64,000 bases of DNA from Microlunatus speluncae (GTDB lineage: Bacteria > Actinomycetota > Actinomycetes > Propionibacteriales > Propionibacteriaceae). This document shows positions 1 through 8,498 of this stretch, piece after piece. Made by a program: the position numbers and the translations under genes. The notes beneath the pieces were generated by a model, which worked only from the letters and a program-made list of their open reading frames with translations, did no database searches and was not told the DNA's origin. The stretch lies in the NCBI RefSeq assembly GCF_009299835.1, contig NZ_VKCZ01000006.1:111625-175624 (forward strand). Direction: 5' to 3'. The stretch's first letter is position 1. Each line of letters opens with the position of its first letter.

Positions 1-65
1 CGGACCCGGGCCCGGTGCCGGGTGGTGGCCGGAGTCCAGCGCGCTTCGACGGAGTGGGTGGTCAT
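1..65 (-). CDS. N-terminal stub of a second sugar ABC permease (MalG-like), cut by window edge
   Basis: The frame opens with ATG at 65 on the minus strand, preceded by AGGAG at 71-75, and leaves the window after 21 codons (MTTHSVEARW...). No membrane segment is reached yet. It starts nine bases after the stop of the MalF-type permease, which is where the second permease of a three-part carbohydrate importer (binding protein, MalF-like, MalG-like) normally sits. The identity rests on this position and not on the residues themselves. Confidence 0.55.
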   Translation of the reverse strand, partial: MTTHSVEARWTPATTRHRARV

Positions 66-74
66 CGCAGGCTC

Positions 75-1001
75 CTACTTGTGCTCGTAGTGCACCCAGC
101 GGCGGGCGAGCACGAACTGGATCGCGGTGAAGATCATGATCAGGAAGAACAGCGCCCAGGCGATGGTCGAGGCATACCCCATCTCGAAGTACTGGAACGC
201 GTAGCGGAAGACGTAGAGGCCGAGCACCAGGGTCGCGTTGTTGGGCCCGCCGTCGGTCATGAACAAGATCAACGAGTAGGCCTGCAGGCTGCCGATGAAG
301 CCGACGATCAGGTTGAAGAAGATGATCGGCGACATCATCGGGACGGTGACGTGCCGGAATCGGCGCCACCAGCCGGCCCCGTCGAGCTGGGCGACCTCGT
401 ACAGGTGCGCCGGGATCCCCTGCAGCCCGGCCAGGAAGATCACCATCGCGTTGCCGGTGGTCCAGACCGACATGATCACCAGCCCGGGGATGGCCCAGTT
501 CGGATCGAGCAGCCAGCCCGGACCGGTGATTCCGACCAGCCCGAGCAGCCGGTTGACCAGGCCGTAGTCCGGGTGCAGCAGATTGACCCAGAGCAGCGCG
601 GTGGCGATGCCGGACAGCACCGACGGAAGGTAGATCACGGTCCGGAAGATCGACTGCCCGGCCACCTTCAGGTTGAGCATCAGCGCCAGCACGAAGTTGA
701 AGATCACTCCGCAGAGGGCCGAAGCCGCGCCGAAGTAGGCGGTGTTGCGGACCGCGATCCCGAAATTCGGATCGGCCAACAGCTTCAGGTAGTTGTCCAG
801 GCCGACGAACTTCGGCGTGCCCAGCAACTCCCAGCGGGTGAAGCTGATCACGAACGACACCAGGATCGGACCGCCGGAGAAGAAGACGAAGCCGATCACC
901 CAGGGCAGCGCGAACAGTTGGAACCGCCGTCCCTCCCGGCGGGCGAGTCGCGACCGGCCGTGCCCGACGTTGCGGGTCCGGCCGGCGGCGACGGTTGTCA
1001 T
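75..1001 (-). CDS. Sugar ABC transporter permease, MalF/UgpA type
   Basis: A 308-residue inner-membrane protein with about six hydrophobic segments, the first beginning near residue 33 (LFALPWVIGFVFF). The permease-ATPase coupling loop (EAA motif) is visible as EVAQLDGAGWWRRFRHVTVP. Together with the binding protein upstream and the truncated permease downstream it would import a carbohydrate; the ATPase is not encoded here, as is usual for actinobacterial systems that share one MsiK-like ATPase. Its ATG overlaps the binding-protein stop by four bases (ATGA), so the two are translationally coupled. The sugar cannot be told from sequence. Confidence 0.93.
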   Translation of the reverse strand: MTTVAAGRTRNVGHGRSRLARREGRRFQLFALPWVIGFVFFSGGPILVSFVISFTRWELLGTPKFVGLDNYLKLLADPNFGIAVRNTAYFGAASALCGVIFNFVLALMLNLKVAGQSIFRTVIYLPSVLSGIATALLWVNLLHPDYGLVNRLLGLVGITGPGWLLDPNWAIPGLVIMSVWTTGNAMVIFLAGLQGIPAHLYEVAQLDGAGWWRRFRHVTVPMMSPIIFFNLIVGFIGSLQAYSLILFMTDGGPNNATLVLGLYVFRYAFQYFEMGYASTIAWALFFLIMIFTAIQFVLARRWVHYEHK

Positions 1002-2446
1002 CCGGCTTCCTGCAGGATCGGTGTCAGCTCGGTGTTGATCTTGGCCAGGCCGTCGGCGAGCGGCATCGCCCCGGCCCGGACCTCGTCCCAGGTGACCTTC
1101 GCGGTGTCCTCGACCTTCTTGGTCCCGACCCCGCGCAGCACCCCGTCGGACCCGGCATAGTCAGTGATCGCCGCCTTGCCGACCTCGGCAATCTCCTTGG
1201 GCAGTTGGAGATCGGCCAGGTTCTGCTCGAACGTCGACAGCCGTGCCGGCGGCGTCAGGTTGAAGTAGCGCTGACCGGCCGGCGACATCAGCGCGTTCAG
1301 CACGATCCAGGCCGCCTCCGGATTTCTCGCCTTGGACGTGATCCCGTACGCACTGCCGACCAGCGGCGAGAACCGGCCGGCCGGGCCCTTCGGCACATGA
1401 GTCACGGCCCAGTCGAACTTGTCCTTGCCCTGCAGCCGTTGCAGCGCCGGCACGATCCACAGTCCGTTGACCGACATCGCGGCATGGTTGGTCCGGAACG
1501 GATCGGCGTCCTCCAACGCCTGCATCTCGGCCAGGCTCGGCACCGCCTGATGCTTGACCTGCAGCTCGACCCAGGGCGCGAGCGCGTCGTAGGCCGGCTG
1601 CTCCTGCACCTGCACGCTCCGCTCGTCCTCGCTGAGGAAGCGGCCGCCGTACGGCAGCAGATGGACCGGCGTCAGGTCGGCCTTCATCTGCGGCATCGCC
1701 GTGTAGCCGTACACCTTGTTGACCCCGCTGCCGGAGGTCAGTTCGGCGGCGACCCGATACAGGTGATCCCAGGTCCAACTCTCGCCGGGTGGCTCGATGC
1801 CGGCGCGGTCGAAGATCTCCTTGTTGTAGAAGAGCATCTTGGGCGCCGAGTCCGACGGGATGCCGAAGTGCTCGCCGTCGCGGACCCAGTAGCTGTAGGC
1901 CTGCTCGGAGAAGTCGTCGAGCTTGAACTCCGGCGTCTTCGCGATGTAGCTGTCGATCGGCGCCAGGACGCCGTTCTTGATCAAGTTCTGCGCCCAGGAA
2001 TAGTGGCAATACATCAGATCGGGCAGCGATCCGCCGGCCGCCGAGGTCAGATACTTGGTCAGATAGTCGCCGAACGAGGTGACCTCGCGCTTGATCTCGA
2101 TGGTGGGATGCAGCTCGCGGAAGAAGTACGCAAACTGCTGGTGCCGGATCTCGGCGTCCTCCGACGCGGTGATCGCCAACGTCACCGTCGTCGGCCCCGT
2201 CGGCTCGGCCACGTCGGTGGTCGGCCACTCCAGGGACTTGAAGAACTCCTCCGCCTTCGCCAGCGGATAGGCCGCGTTCTCCGGCGGCTTCGGCAGCGGC
2301 TGGAGCTCAGCGCTGCCGCAGGCCGAAAGCAGCGGTAGGGCCGCGCCGGCGGCGGTCGTCAGGCCGAGCATCCGGCGGCGGGAGATGGCCGTTGAGGCTG
2401 CGGCGGTGGTGGTGGCGGCGGCTGGAATCGGGCGTGGTTGTCTCAT
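998..2446 (-). CDS. Extracellular sugar-binding lipoprotein of an ABC importer (Tat-type signal)
   Basis: A 482-residue solute-binding protein of the MalE/UgpB type. The N-terminus has a twin-arginine stretch (SRRRMLGLTTAAG) followed by a hydrophobic core and the lipobox LSAC near residue 43, so it should be exported folded and lipid-anchored outside the membrane. Typical binding-protein segments include GIPSDSAPKMLFYNKEIF and the aromatic-rich C-terminal half. The ATG at 2446 is preceded by GAGAGG. It is the first gene of an importer operon with the two permeases, lies downstream of a ROK repressor, and has a promoter and a LacI-like site upstream. The substrate is unknown. Confidence 0.93.
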   Translation of the reverse strand: MRQPRPIPAAATTTAAASTAISRRRMLGLTTAAGAALPLLSACGSAELQPLPKPPENAAYPLAKAEEFFKSLEWPTTDVAEPTGPTTVTLAITASEDAEIRHQQFAYFFRELHPTIEIKREVTSFGDYLTKYLTSAAGGSLPDLMYCHYSWAQNLIKNGVLAPIDSYIAKTPEFKLDDFSEQAYSYWVRDGEHFGIPSDSAPKMLFYNKEIFDRAGIEPPGESWTWDHLYRVAAELTSGSGVNKVYGYTAMPQMKADLTPVHLLPYGGRFLSEDERSVQVQEQPAYDALAPWVELQVKHQAVPSLAEMQALEDADPFRTNHAAMSVNGLWIVPALQRLQGKDKFDWAVTHVPKGPAGRFSPLVGSAYGITSKARNPEAAWIVLNALMSPAGQRYFNLTPPARLSTFEQNLADLQLPKEIAEVGKAAITDYAGSDGVLRGVGTKKVEDTAKVTWDEVRAGAMPLADGLAKINTELTPILQEAG

Positions 2447-2485
2447 CGTTGGGACCTCTCACTTCGGATGATCTGCGCAGGACGG

Positions 2486-2497
2486 GAGAGCGCTTAC
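2486..2497. promoter_or_regulatory. LacI-family-like operator in the leader of the sugar importer
   Basis: The sequence GAGAGCGCTTAC is a degenerate palindrome around AGCGCT, close to the LacI/GalR-family pattern with a central CG. It lies between the proposed promoter (2547-2576, minus strand) and the start of the binding-protein gene, a position suited to repression. No LacI-family gene is in the window, so the regulator would act from elsewhere. Short degenerate sites of this kind can occur by chance. Confidence 0.4.
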
Positions 2498-2546
2498 CGA
2501 GGGATGCCTGTCGATCCGGCCGTGATCAGGTGCAGGCGGTCCGTCC

Positions 2547-2576
2547 ATGCTAGGAGCAATTAATGAACCGAGTCAA
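2547..2576 (-). promoter_or_regulatory. Promoter of the sugar importer operon
   Basis: On the minus strand TTGACT (2576-2571) and TAGCAT (2552-2547) are separated by 18 bases, matching the -35/-10 layout of the main actinobacterial sigma factor. The spacer is AT-rich (TTCATTAATT) in an otherwise GC-rich region, which may also be where the ROK repressor binds. Transcription would start near 2540, about 95 bases before the binding-protein ATG. Confidence 0.6.
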
Positions 2577-2628
2577 GTATTAGATTTCTGGGTTGCCGCT
2601 GCCCGGCCCGAACTTCCGCCGCAGAAGA

Positions 2629-3798
2629 TCAGAGCGTGAGCAGGGACTGCATCGCGACCGTCGCCGCGGCCCGGGCCCAGGCCTCCAGCGGGCGGTGGAC
2701 GAAGACCAGCTCGCAGTTCACCACCGACCCGAAGGCCTGCTCGGTGAAAGACCGGCGCACCTCGGCGTGGAACTCGGCGAAGCCGACCAGATCCGGATTG
2801 TCGGCGCTGATGATCACCCGCTCCGGCCCGGTCAGGTTGGCCAGGGTGGCTACGCCGCGACCGACGGCGCGGGCGGCGTGCTGGAAGATCGCCTGCGCGT
2901 CGGGCTGCCCGGATTGTGCCAGCCGGACGGCGTTCGGGAAGCCGAGACTGGCGTCACCGGTCGCTTCCCGTACGGCCTCGGTCAGGAGCTCCGACGCGGC
3001 GATCGCCTCGAGGCAGCCGCGGCCACCGCAGCGGCAGCGGGGTTCCTCGCCGCCGACGGGGGTGTGGCCGAGCTCCCCCGCGACGCCGTACGCACCGCTG
3101 ACCAGCCGGTCGTCGATCACCAGGGCGCTGCCGATGCCCTGGCCCAGCGTGACCACCCCGAAGTCGCGGACACCGACCCCCGCGCCGAACCAGTGCTCGC
3201 CGACGGCGAGGGCCTTGACGTCGTTCTCGATCGTGACGGTCAGCCCGGTGGCCTCGGTGATCAACCGGGCCAGCGGCACGTCGTGCCACTCCAGGAACGG
3301 CGAGTAGCCGACGTTGCCGCGGCGGCGATCGACGTCGCCGGAGACAGCGACGCCGAGGCAGCGGCTGCGTTCGCGGAAGGTGGGCTCGGCGTCGCGGAGC
3401 CAGGCGACCATCGCCGCGAGTTGCCGCACGATGGCGGCCGGGTCGAGGTCGGCGAGGTCCCAGGTGAGCCGGGCCAGCACGTCGGCGCGCAGGTCGGTCA
3501 GCACCCCGATCAGGTGATATCTGGTGATCTTGATGCCGACGAAGAACTCCCGGTCGGCCCGGATCTGCAACGGGCTGGCCGGCCGCCCGGCGCCCGGACC
3601 GGTCCGTTCCCGGTCGGCCGACTCCTCCAGATAGCCGGCGGCGAGCAGCGGCTTGGCCACCTTGGTCACAGCCGCCTGGGACAGGCCGGTGCGGCGGGCG
3701 ATCGCGACCCGGGAGATCGGGCCCTGGGTGAGGATCAGCGTGAACACCCGTTCCGAGCCCGGGTTGGTCACCGGAGTGGGCGAACCGTCGGTGATCAC
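2629..3798 (-). CDS. ROK-family transcriptional repressor (NagC/XylR type)
   Basis: A 389-residue protein with an N-terminal winged-helix domain (GPISRVAIARRTGLSQAAVTKV, residues ~28-49, with the recognition helix at its end) joined to a sugar-kinase-like ROK domain. The ROK zinc motif is visible as CRCGGRGCLEA. Such repressors bind an operator until a sugar or sugar phosphate releases them. It lies immediately upstream of, and in the same direction as, the sugar importer operon, 182 bases from the binding-protein gene, and is the most likely local regulator of that operon. Confidence 0.92.
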   Translation of the reverse strand: MITDGSPTPVTNPGSERVFTLILTQGPISRVAIARRTGLSQAAVTKVAKPLLAAGYLEESADRERTGPGAGRPASPLQIRADREFFVGIKITRYHLIGVLTDLRADVLARLTWDLADLDPAAIVRQLAAMVAWLRDAEPTFRERSRCLGVAVSGDVDRRRGNVGYSPFLEWHDVPLARLITEATGLTVTIENDVKALAVGEHWFGAGVGVRDFGVVTLGQGIGSALVIDDRLVSGAYGVAGELGHTPVGGEEPRCRCGGRGCLEAIAASELLTEAVREATGDASLGFPNAVRLAQSGQPDAQAIFQHAARAVGRGVATLANLTGPERVIISADNPDLVGFAEFHAEVRRSFTEQAFGSVVNCELVFVHRPLEAWARAAATVAMQSLLTL

Positions 3799-3832
3799 GA
3801 ACGCACTCTATTCGGCCGGCTCGGCCGAGCGG

Positions 3833-4177
3833 TCAGCCGACCGCGACGGTGAGCAGGATCGCCGCGTCGGTGACGGCCCGCAGGCTGTGCCGTTGCGGCG
3901 GCACCGCGAGCAGTTCGCTCGCCCGGACCTTGATCACCCGCTCACCGAGGTGCAGCTCGATCTCGCCGTGCAGCACCTGCAGGGAAGCCGGATGCGGCGA
4001 GGCGTGCTCCCCCAGCTCGGCGCCGGCCAGCAGGGCGGTCAGCGTCACCCGCTGGGCGGTGCCGGAGATGACGGTACGGGAGGCGCGGCGGGCCGTGACG
4101 TCCGCGGCCTCGGCCGACAGCTCGGTGGTCAGGGTGCTGAGATCGGCCGGCTGGTGCTGGGCCGCGTGGTCGTGCAT
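3833..4177 (-). CDS. Small cupin-domain protein
   Basis: A 114-residue single-domain cupin. The ATG at 4177 is chosen over an upstream in-frame start because GAGAGGAG precedes it. The barrel is recognisable from HPASLQVLHGEIELHLGERVIKVRASELLAVPPQRHSLRA: a glycine-rich turn, then PPQRH with a possible metal-binding His. Such small cupins often bind a metal or effector; no catalytic role can be assigned. It is followed by the ROK gene in the same direction, with a 34-base gap, and preceded by an inverted repeat that could be its operator. Confidence 0.8.
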   Translation of the reverse strand: MHDHAAQHQPADLSTLTTELSAEAADVTARRASRTVISGTAQRVTLTALLAGAELGEHASPHPASLQVLHGEIELHLGERVIKVRASELLAVPPQRHSLRAVTDAAILLTVAVG

Positions 4178-4215
4178 CGCGGTCTCCTCTCGGGGGACGG
4201 GTCTGCGCGGGCTCT

Positions 4216-4238
4216 CGTACCCAACACTGAGGGGTACG
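4216..4238. promoter_or_regulatory. Inverted repeat upstream of the cupin gene
   Basis: CGTACCC and GGGTACG form perfect 7-base arms around a 9-base spacer, about 40 bases upstream of the cupin start. The size and position fit a dimeric repressor site. No specific regulator is indicated. Confidence 0.4.
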
Positions 4239-4258
4239 GGCACTCGACGCCACCCTGA

Positions 4259-4320
4259 CGAGACGTCACTTGTGCCCCGACACGCCGCAGAAGCGCGTGC
4301 ACAAGTGGCGGGTCGGCGGG
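4259..4320. repeat. Family B palindromic repeat, copy B1 (downstream of rbsD-like gene)
   Basis: A 62-base element closely matching two others at 24897-24958 and 25274-25335. In the rbsD sense it starts one base after the stop codon and reads CCCGCCGACCCGCCACTTG, a GTGC half, a GACACGCCGC-like middle, then GCACAAGTGACGTCTC. The CACTTGTGC/GCACAAGTG arms can fold into a hairpin, so it may act as a transcription terminator for the mutarotase gene. Confidence 0.75.
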
Positions 4321-4321
4321 A

Positions 4322-4747
4322 TTAGATGACGCCCTTCTTCAGCAGGTAGCAGGCGTAGGGGATGGTTTCGCCGGTCTGGACCAGGAAGCGGGCCTCGGTG
4401 GCCTGGCGGTAGAACTCGAACCGCTCCACGGACTGGATCGAGACCGTCCTTCCCTCGGCGGCGTCGGCGGCCTGCTGCACTGCGGCGGCGGCCTCGTTGA
4501 CCTCGTCCGGCTGATCGTCGATCTCCATCCGGCGGATCGGATGCTCGACGTAGGAGTCGAGTGGCAACACGCTGAACAGGGCCTTCGCCGCGGTCTCGGT
4601 GGTGGCGGCGCGCAGATCGATCACCGGCCGGTCATAGCGATAGGCCGGGAAGTTGCGATCCACCAGGGCGAACACGTCACCGTGGCCGAGCTGGTCGAGC
4701 AGCTTCAGCAGCCGGCCGGTCAGCAGCGGGTCGATGTTCTTCAGCAT
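4322..4747 (-). CDS. rbsD: RbsD/FucU family sugar mutarotase
   Basis: A 141-residue protein of the size of E. coli RbsD (139) and FucU (140). The family signature GHGDVFALVDRNFPA, containing the catalytic His region, is near residues 21-35, and the C-terminal aromatic part (IPYACYLLKKG) is present. The enzymes interconvert pyranose and furanose forms or anomers of ribose or fucose after uptake. ATG at 4747 follows AAGGAG. The gene is divergent from the RbsABC-like importer 100 bases away, which supports a pentose or deoxysugar substrate; RbsD versus FucU activity cannot be separated by eye. Confidence 0.88.
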   Translation of the reverse strand: MLKNIDPLLTGRLLKLLDQLGHGDVFALVDRNFPAYRYDRPVIDLRAATTETAAKALFSVLPLDSYVEHPIRRMEIDDQPDEVNEAAAAVQQAADAAEGRTVSIQSVERFEFYRQATEARFLVQTGETIPYACYLLKKGVI

Positions 4748-4804
4748 GGAGTCTCCTTCGCTGGCGTTGCCCCCGGGACCGGGAAGGCGGGTCGTTGATA
4801 CGTT

Positions 4805-4819
4805 GGCACACGATGTGCC
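4805..4819. promoter_or_regulatory. Operator-like palindrome between rbsD-like and rbsA-like genes
   Basis: GGCACA-CGA-TGTGCC is a perfect 6+3+6 inverted repeat in the 101-base space between divergently transcribed sugar genes, about 30 bases before the ATPase start. Its location suggests one repressor controlling both directions. No regulator gene for it is adjacent. Confidence 0.5.
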
Positions 4820-4848
4820 GCGCCGACGCTGCAGGTGGTGAGGTTTCC

Positions 4849-6408
4849 ATGAGTCGACTGCTCGAGGTCGGATCGATCTCGAAGAGTTTCCCGGGGGTCC
4901 AGGCGCTGGCCGACGTGTCGTTCGAGCTGGCCGCCGGCGAGGTGCTGGCCCTGGTCGGCGAGAACGGTGCCGGCAAGTCGACACTGATGAAGATCTTGTC
5001 CGGCATCCACCCCGCCGACGCCGGGACGATCATGCTGGACGGACGACCGGTCATGATCAACAGCCCGCGGGCCGCGCAGCAGCTGGGGATCAGCATCATC
5101 CATCAGGAGATGAACCTGATGCCGCAGCTCACCGTCGCCCAGAACATCTACATCGGCCGCGAGCCCCGGATCGGCGGGTTGTTCACCAGCGAACGCGGGT
5201 TGATCAACCGGACCGTCCAACTGCTGCACCAGACCGGGATCGTGCTCGACCCGCGGGCGACGGTCGACTCGCTCACGGTGGCTCAGCAGCAGATGGTGGA
5301 GATCGCCAAGGCGATGTCGTTCCCGGCCACCCGGGTGTTGATCATGGACGAGCCGACCTCGGCCCTGTCGGCGGCCGAGACCGACGTGCTGTTCGGGCTG
5401 ATCCGCACGCTGGCCGAGCGCGGCGTCGGCATCATCTACATCTCGCACCGGATGGAGGAGCTGCGCCGGATCGCCGACCGGGTCACCATCCTCCGGGACG
5501 GGCACCACGTCGCCGATCACCGGATGGACGAGGTCGAGGACGCGATGATCATCTCCGAGATGGTCGGCCGGACGCTGTCCGCCGCCGGCCGTCCCGACCC
5601 CGCGCCGCGGAGCGAGGAGATCGCGCTCGAAGTGATCGGGTTGACCACCCCGCGGCTGCTCCGGGACGTCTCCTTCACGCTCCGGCGGGGCGAGATCCTC
5701 GGCTTCGCCGGCCTGGTCGGCGCCGGCCGGACCGAGACCGCCCGGGCGATCATCGGCGCGGACCGGCACAGCCGCGGCCAGATCCTGGTCGGCGGCCGGC
5801 CGGTCCGGATCGCACACCCGGCCGACGCGGTCCGGCACGGCATCGGCTATCTCTCCGAGGACCGGAAGCGGTTCGGCCTGCTGCTCGAGCGGACCGTGAA
5901 CTCCAACATCCTGCTCGCCTCGCTCCGCGACTACACCAGCCGGATCGGCTTCGTCCAGGCCGGCCGGGGCCGGCGCACGTCGCGGCGGTACGTCGACCTG
6001 TTGCGGATCAAGACCCCCTCGATCGACACCGCGACCATGAACCTGTCCGGCGGCAACCAGCAGAAGATCGTGATCGCCAAATGGCTGGCCCGCGACTGCG
6101 ACGTGCTGATCTTCGACGAGCCGACCCGTGGCATCGACGTCGGGGCCAAGGAGGAGATCTACGCGTTGTTGAGCGAGCTGGCCGAGCAGGGGAAGTCGAT
6201 CATCGTGATCTCGTCAGAGCTGCCGGAGGTGCTGCGGGTCTCGCACCGGATCGCCGTGATGGCGGCCGGCCGGATCACCGGCATCCTGGACAACGCCGAC
6301 GCCGACTCGGAGTCGATCATGGCGCTGGCCACCAGGTTTCACGGACCGACGACGATCGAGGCCATCGCCGCTGAGCCGGCGCCGGCCCAGAAGGAGGATC
6401 TCCGGTGA
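4849..6408 (+). CDS. rbsA: Sugar ABC importer ATPase with two ABC domains (RbsA/MglA type)
   Basis: A 519-residue cytoplasmic ATPase made of two fused nucleotide-binding domains. The first has a full Walker A (GENGAGKST), a degenerate signature (LTVAQQQ) and Walker B with catalytic Glu (VLIMDEPTSA). The second has a degenerate Walker A (GLVGAGRTE), the signature LSGGNQQK and Walker B VLIFDEPTRGID. This asymmetry is typical of the pentose/galactoside class. The ATG at 4849 is preferred over in-frame starts at 4795 and 4813 because GAGG precedes it and the family's N-terminus begins there. It overlaps the permease start by four bases. Confidence 0.94.
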   Translation: MSRLLEVGSISKSFPGVQALADVSFELAAGEVLALVGENGAGKSTLMKILSGIHPADAGTIMLDGRPVMINSPRAAQQLGISIIHQEMNLMPQLTVAQNIYIGREPRIGGLFTSERGLINRTVQLLHQTGIVLDPRATVDSLTVAQQQMVEIAKAMSFPATRVLIMDEPTSALSAAETDVLFGLIRTLAERGVGIIYISHRMEELRRIADRVTILRDGHHVADHRMDEVEDAMIISEMVGRTLSAAGRPDPAPRSEEIALEVIGLTTPRLLRDVSFTLRRGEILGFAGLVGAGRTETARAIIGADRHSRGQILVGGRPVRIAHPADAVRHGIGYLSEDRKRFGLLLERTVNSNILLASLRDYTSRIGFVQAGRGRRTSRRYVDLLRIKTPSIDTATMNLSGGNQQKIVIAKWLARDCDVLIFDEPTRGIDVGAKEEIYALLSELAEQGKSIIVISSELPEVLRVSHRIAVMAAGRITGILDNADADSESIMALATRFHGPTTIEAIAAEPAPAQKEDLR

Positions 6409-7427
6409 GCGTCCAATCCGAGGCACCGCCCACTCCGCCGCCGCCCGCGCCTTCGTCCTCGTCCGGCCTGGCCGTGCTGCGCCGCGGTCTGCAGCAGCTG
6501 CTCGCCTTCGCCACCCTGATCGTGCTGGTGATCTTCTTCTCCGTCGCCAGCGGCAACTTCTTCACCGTCACCAACATCGTCGGCATCCTGCTGTCCACCG
6601 CAGTGATCGGGATCCTGGCCCTGGGCACCACGTTCGTGATCATCACCGGCGGCATCGACCTGTCCATCGGCACCGGCATGACGCTCTGCTCGGTGGTGAC
6701 CGGCCTGTTGATCGTCAACGCCGGGCTGCCGCTGCCGCTCGGCGTCGCCGGCGGCATCCTGACCGGGGCGCTGATGGGCTTCCTGAACGGGGTCAACATC
6801 GCCTTCCTCCGGCTGCCGCCGTTCATCGCGACGCTGGCGATGATGTTGGTCGCCCAGGGCCTGGCCCTGGTGCTGTCCGGGGTGCGACCGATCTACTTCC
6901 TGGGGGTGTCGGGCTTCAAGGAGATCGCGCTGGCGGTGGCGATCCCCGGGGTCGCGCTGCCGATGGCGGTGGTGATCCTGTTCGCCATGGCCGCGCTCGC
7001 CTGGGTGATCCTGAGCCAGACGATCCTCGGCCGCTACACGTACGCGATCGGCAGCAATGAGGAGGCGACCCGGCTGTCCGGCATCAACACCCGGGCCTGG
7101 AAGATCGCGATCTACAGCCTGGCCGGCCTGTTCACCGGCGTCGCCGGCGTGGTGATCGCCGCCCGGCTCAATTCGGCCCAGCCGCAGCTCGGCGTCGGCT
7201 ACGAGCTGCAGGCGATCGCCGCGGTGATCATCGGCGGCACCTCGCTGCTCGGCGGCCGCGGCTCGATCGTCGGCACTCTGATCGGCGCGTTGATCATGTC
7301 GGTGCTGATCAACGGCCTGCGGATCCTCGCCATCCAGCCCGAGTGGCAGAACGTCGTCGTCGGCCTGGTGATCTTGATCGCCGTGTTCACCGACTCCCTG
7401 CGCCAGCGACGCAGCAGCACAGCCTGA
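6405..7427 (+). CDS. rbsC: Ribose-type ABC importer permease (RbsC family)
   Basis: A 340-residue membrane protein with roughly eight to ten hydrophobic segments after a proline-rich cytoplasmic lead (APPTPPPPAPSSS). The BPD_transp_2 family hallmark is visible in TTFVIITGGIDLSIG, and the late GGTSLLGGRGSIVGTLIGA segment is also characteristic. The start is GTG within the GTGA overlap with the ATPase stop, after AAGGAGG. It forms the channel of the importer with the double-domain ATPase and the downstream binding protein. Confidence 0.93.
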   Translation: MSVQSEAPPTPPPPAPSSSSGLAVLRRGLQQLLAFATLIVLVIFFSVASGNFFTVTNIVGILLSTAVIGILALGTTFVIITGGIDLSIGTGMTLCSVVTGLLIVNAGLPLPLGVAGGILTGALMGFLNGVNIAFLRLPPFIATLAMMLVAQGLALVLSGVRPIYFLGVSGFKEIALAVAIPGVALPMAVVILFAMAALAWVILSQTILGRYTYAIGSNEEATRLSGINTRAWKIAIYSLAGLFTGVAGVVIAARLNSAQPQLGVGYELQAIAAVIIGGTSLLGGRGSIVGTLIGALIMSVLINGLRILAIQPEWQNVVVGLVILIAVFTDSLRQRRSSTA

Positions 7428-7453
7428 TCCATGGAAGACAAAGGAGTTGATCG

Positions 7454-8440
7454 ATGAAGCTGCAACGAACCGTGGTGGCCGGCCTGGCCGCCTTCCTGCT
7501 CGCACTCACCGGCTGCACCACCGGCTCGACAGTCACCGAGGGCGGCGGCGACCAGGGCGGCGGTGACAAGAAGTCGATCGCCCTGATCTCCAAGGGCTTC
7601 CAGCATCAGTTCTGGCAGGCGGTGAAGCAGGGCGCGCAGGAGAAGGCGGACGAGCTGGGCTACAAACTGACCTTTGACGGCCCGGCCGCGGAGACCGAGG
7701 TCGACGCCCAACTACAGATGTTTCAGACCGCGATCGACCGCAAGCCGGGCGCGATCGGCTTCGCCGCGCTCGACCCGAAGGCGTGCATCCCCCTGATGGA
7801 CGCCGCCAAGCAGGCCGGCATTCCGGTGGTCGAGTTCGACGCCGGCTGCGATTCCGACGTGCCGCTGAACATCTCCAAGACCGACAGCATGGCCGCCGGC
7901 GCGATCGCCGCCGATCACCTGGCCGAGCTGATCGGCGGCACGGGCAAGATCGCGATCGTCGCGCACAGCCAGGTGAACTCGACCGCGGTCGAGCGGCGGG
8001 ACGGCTTCATCAACCGGATGAAGGAGAAGTATCCGGAGATCCAGATCATCGACACCCAGTACGGCGACGGTGATCATCTGAAGTCCTCCGACATCGCCAA
8101 ATCCCTGATCGCCGCCAACCCGGACCTCAAGGGTCTCTACGGAACCAACGAGGGCTCGGCGATCGGCATCGTCAACGCCGTCGGCGAGCTCAACCTCGCC
8201 CCGGGCAAGATCACCATCGTCGGCTTCGACTCCGGCAAGGCCCAGATCGACGCGATCAAGACCGGCGTGATGGCCGGCGCGATCACCCAGGACCCGATCG
8301 GCATCGGCCGCGCCACGGTCGAGTCGGCGGTGAAGGCGATCGAGGGCCAGCAGGTGGAGAAGGTGATCGACACCGGCTCGTACTGGTACGACAAGACCAA
8401 CATCGACGACCCCAAGATCGCCGCCGTCCTCTACCAGTAA
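7454..8440 (+). CDS. rbsB: Sugar-binding lipoprotein, RbsB-like (periplasmic-binding-protein type I)
   Basis: A 328-residue binding protein with a lipoprotein signal ending in LTGC near residue 21 and a flexible Gly-rich linker. The fold is the LacI/RbsB type: KSIALISKGFQHQFWQAVKQ at the start of domain 1, the ligand loop VEFDAGCDSD and ITIVGFDSGKAQIDAI near the C-terminus. It is the last gene of the importer operon and ends at the family A palindrome, which begins at the next base. Pentose specificity is inferred from the transporter class and the neighbouring mutarotase. Confidence 0.92.
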   Translation: MKLQRTVVAGLAAFLLALTGCTTGSTVTEGGGDQGGGDKKSIALISKGFQHQFWQAVKQGAQEKADELGYKLTFDGPAAETEVDAQLQMFQTAIDRKPGAIGFAALDPKACIPLMDAAKQAGIPVVEFDAGCDSDVPLNISKTDSMAAGAIAADHLAELIGGTGKIAIVAHSQVNSTAVERRDGFINRMKEKYPEIQIIDTQYGDGDHLKSSDIAKSLIAANPDLKGLYGTNEGSAIGIVNAVGELNLAPGKITIVGFDSGKAQIDAIKTGVMAGAITQDPIGIGRATVESAVKAIEGQQVEKVIDTGSYWYDKTNIDDPKIAAVLYQ

Positions 8441-8498
8441 CCCCGACTTGTCAGAACTAGGGCACGCTCTGGCGTCCCCTAGTTCTGACAACTCGGGG
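8441..8498. repeat. Family A palindrome, copy A1 (terminator between convergent genes)
   Basis: Two 22-base arms beginning CCCCGACTTGTCAGAACTAG pair with one mismatch (C opposite C) around 14 bases, which themselves contain ACGC-TCTG-GCGT. The element begins directly after the importer stop codon, and its right arm encodes the last codons and the TAG stop of the convergent sigma-factor gene. A second copy is at 29199-29254. It is a strong candidate for a bidirectional terminator. Confidence 0.85.
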
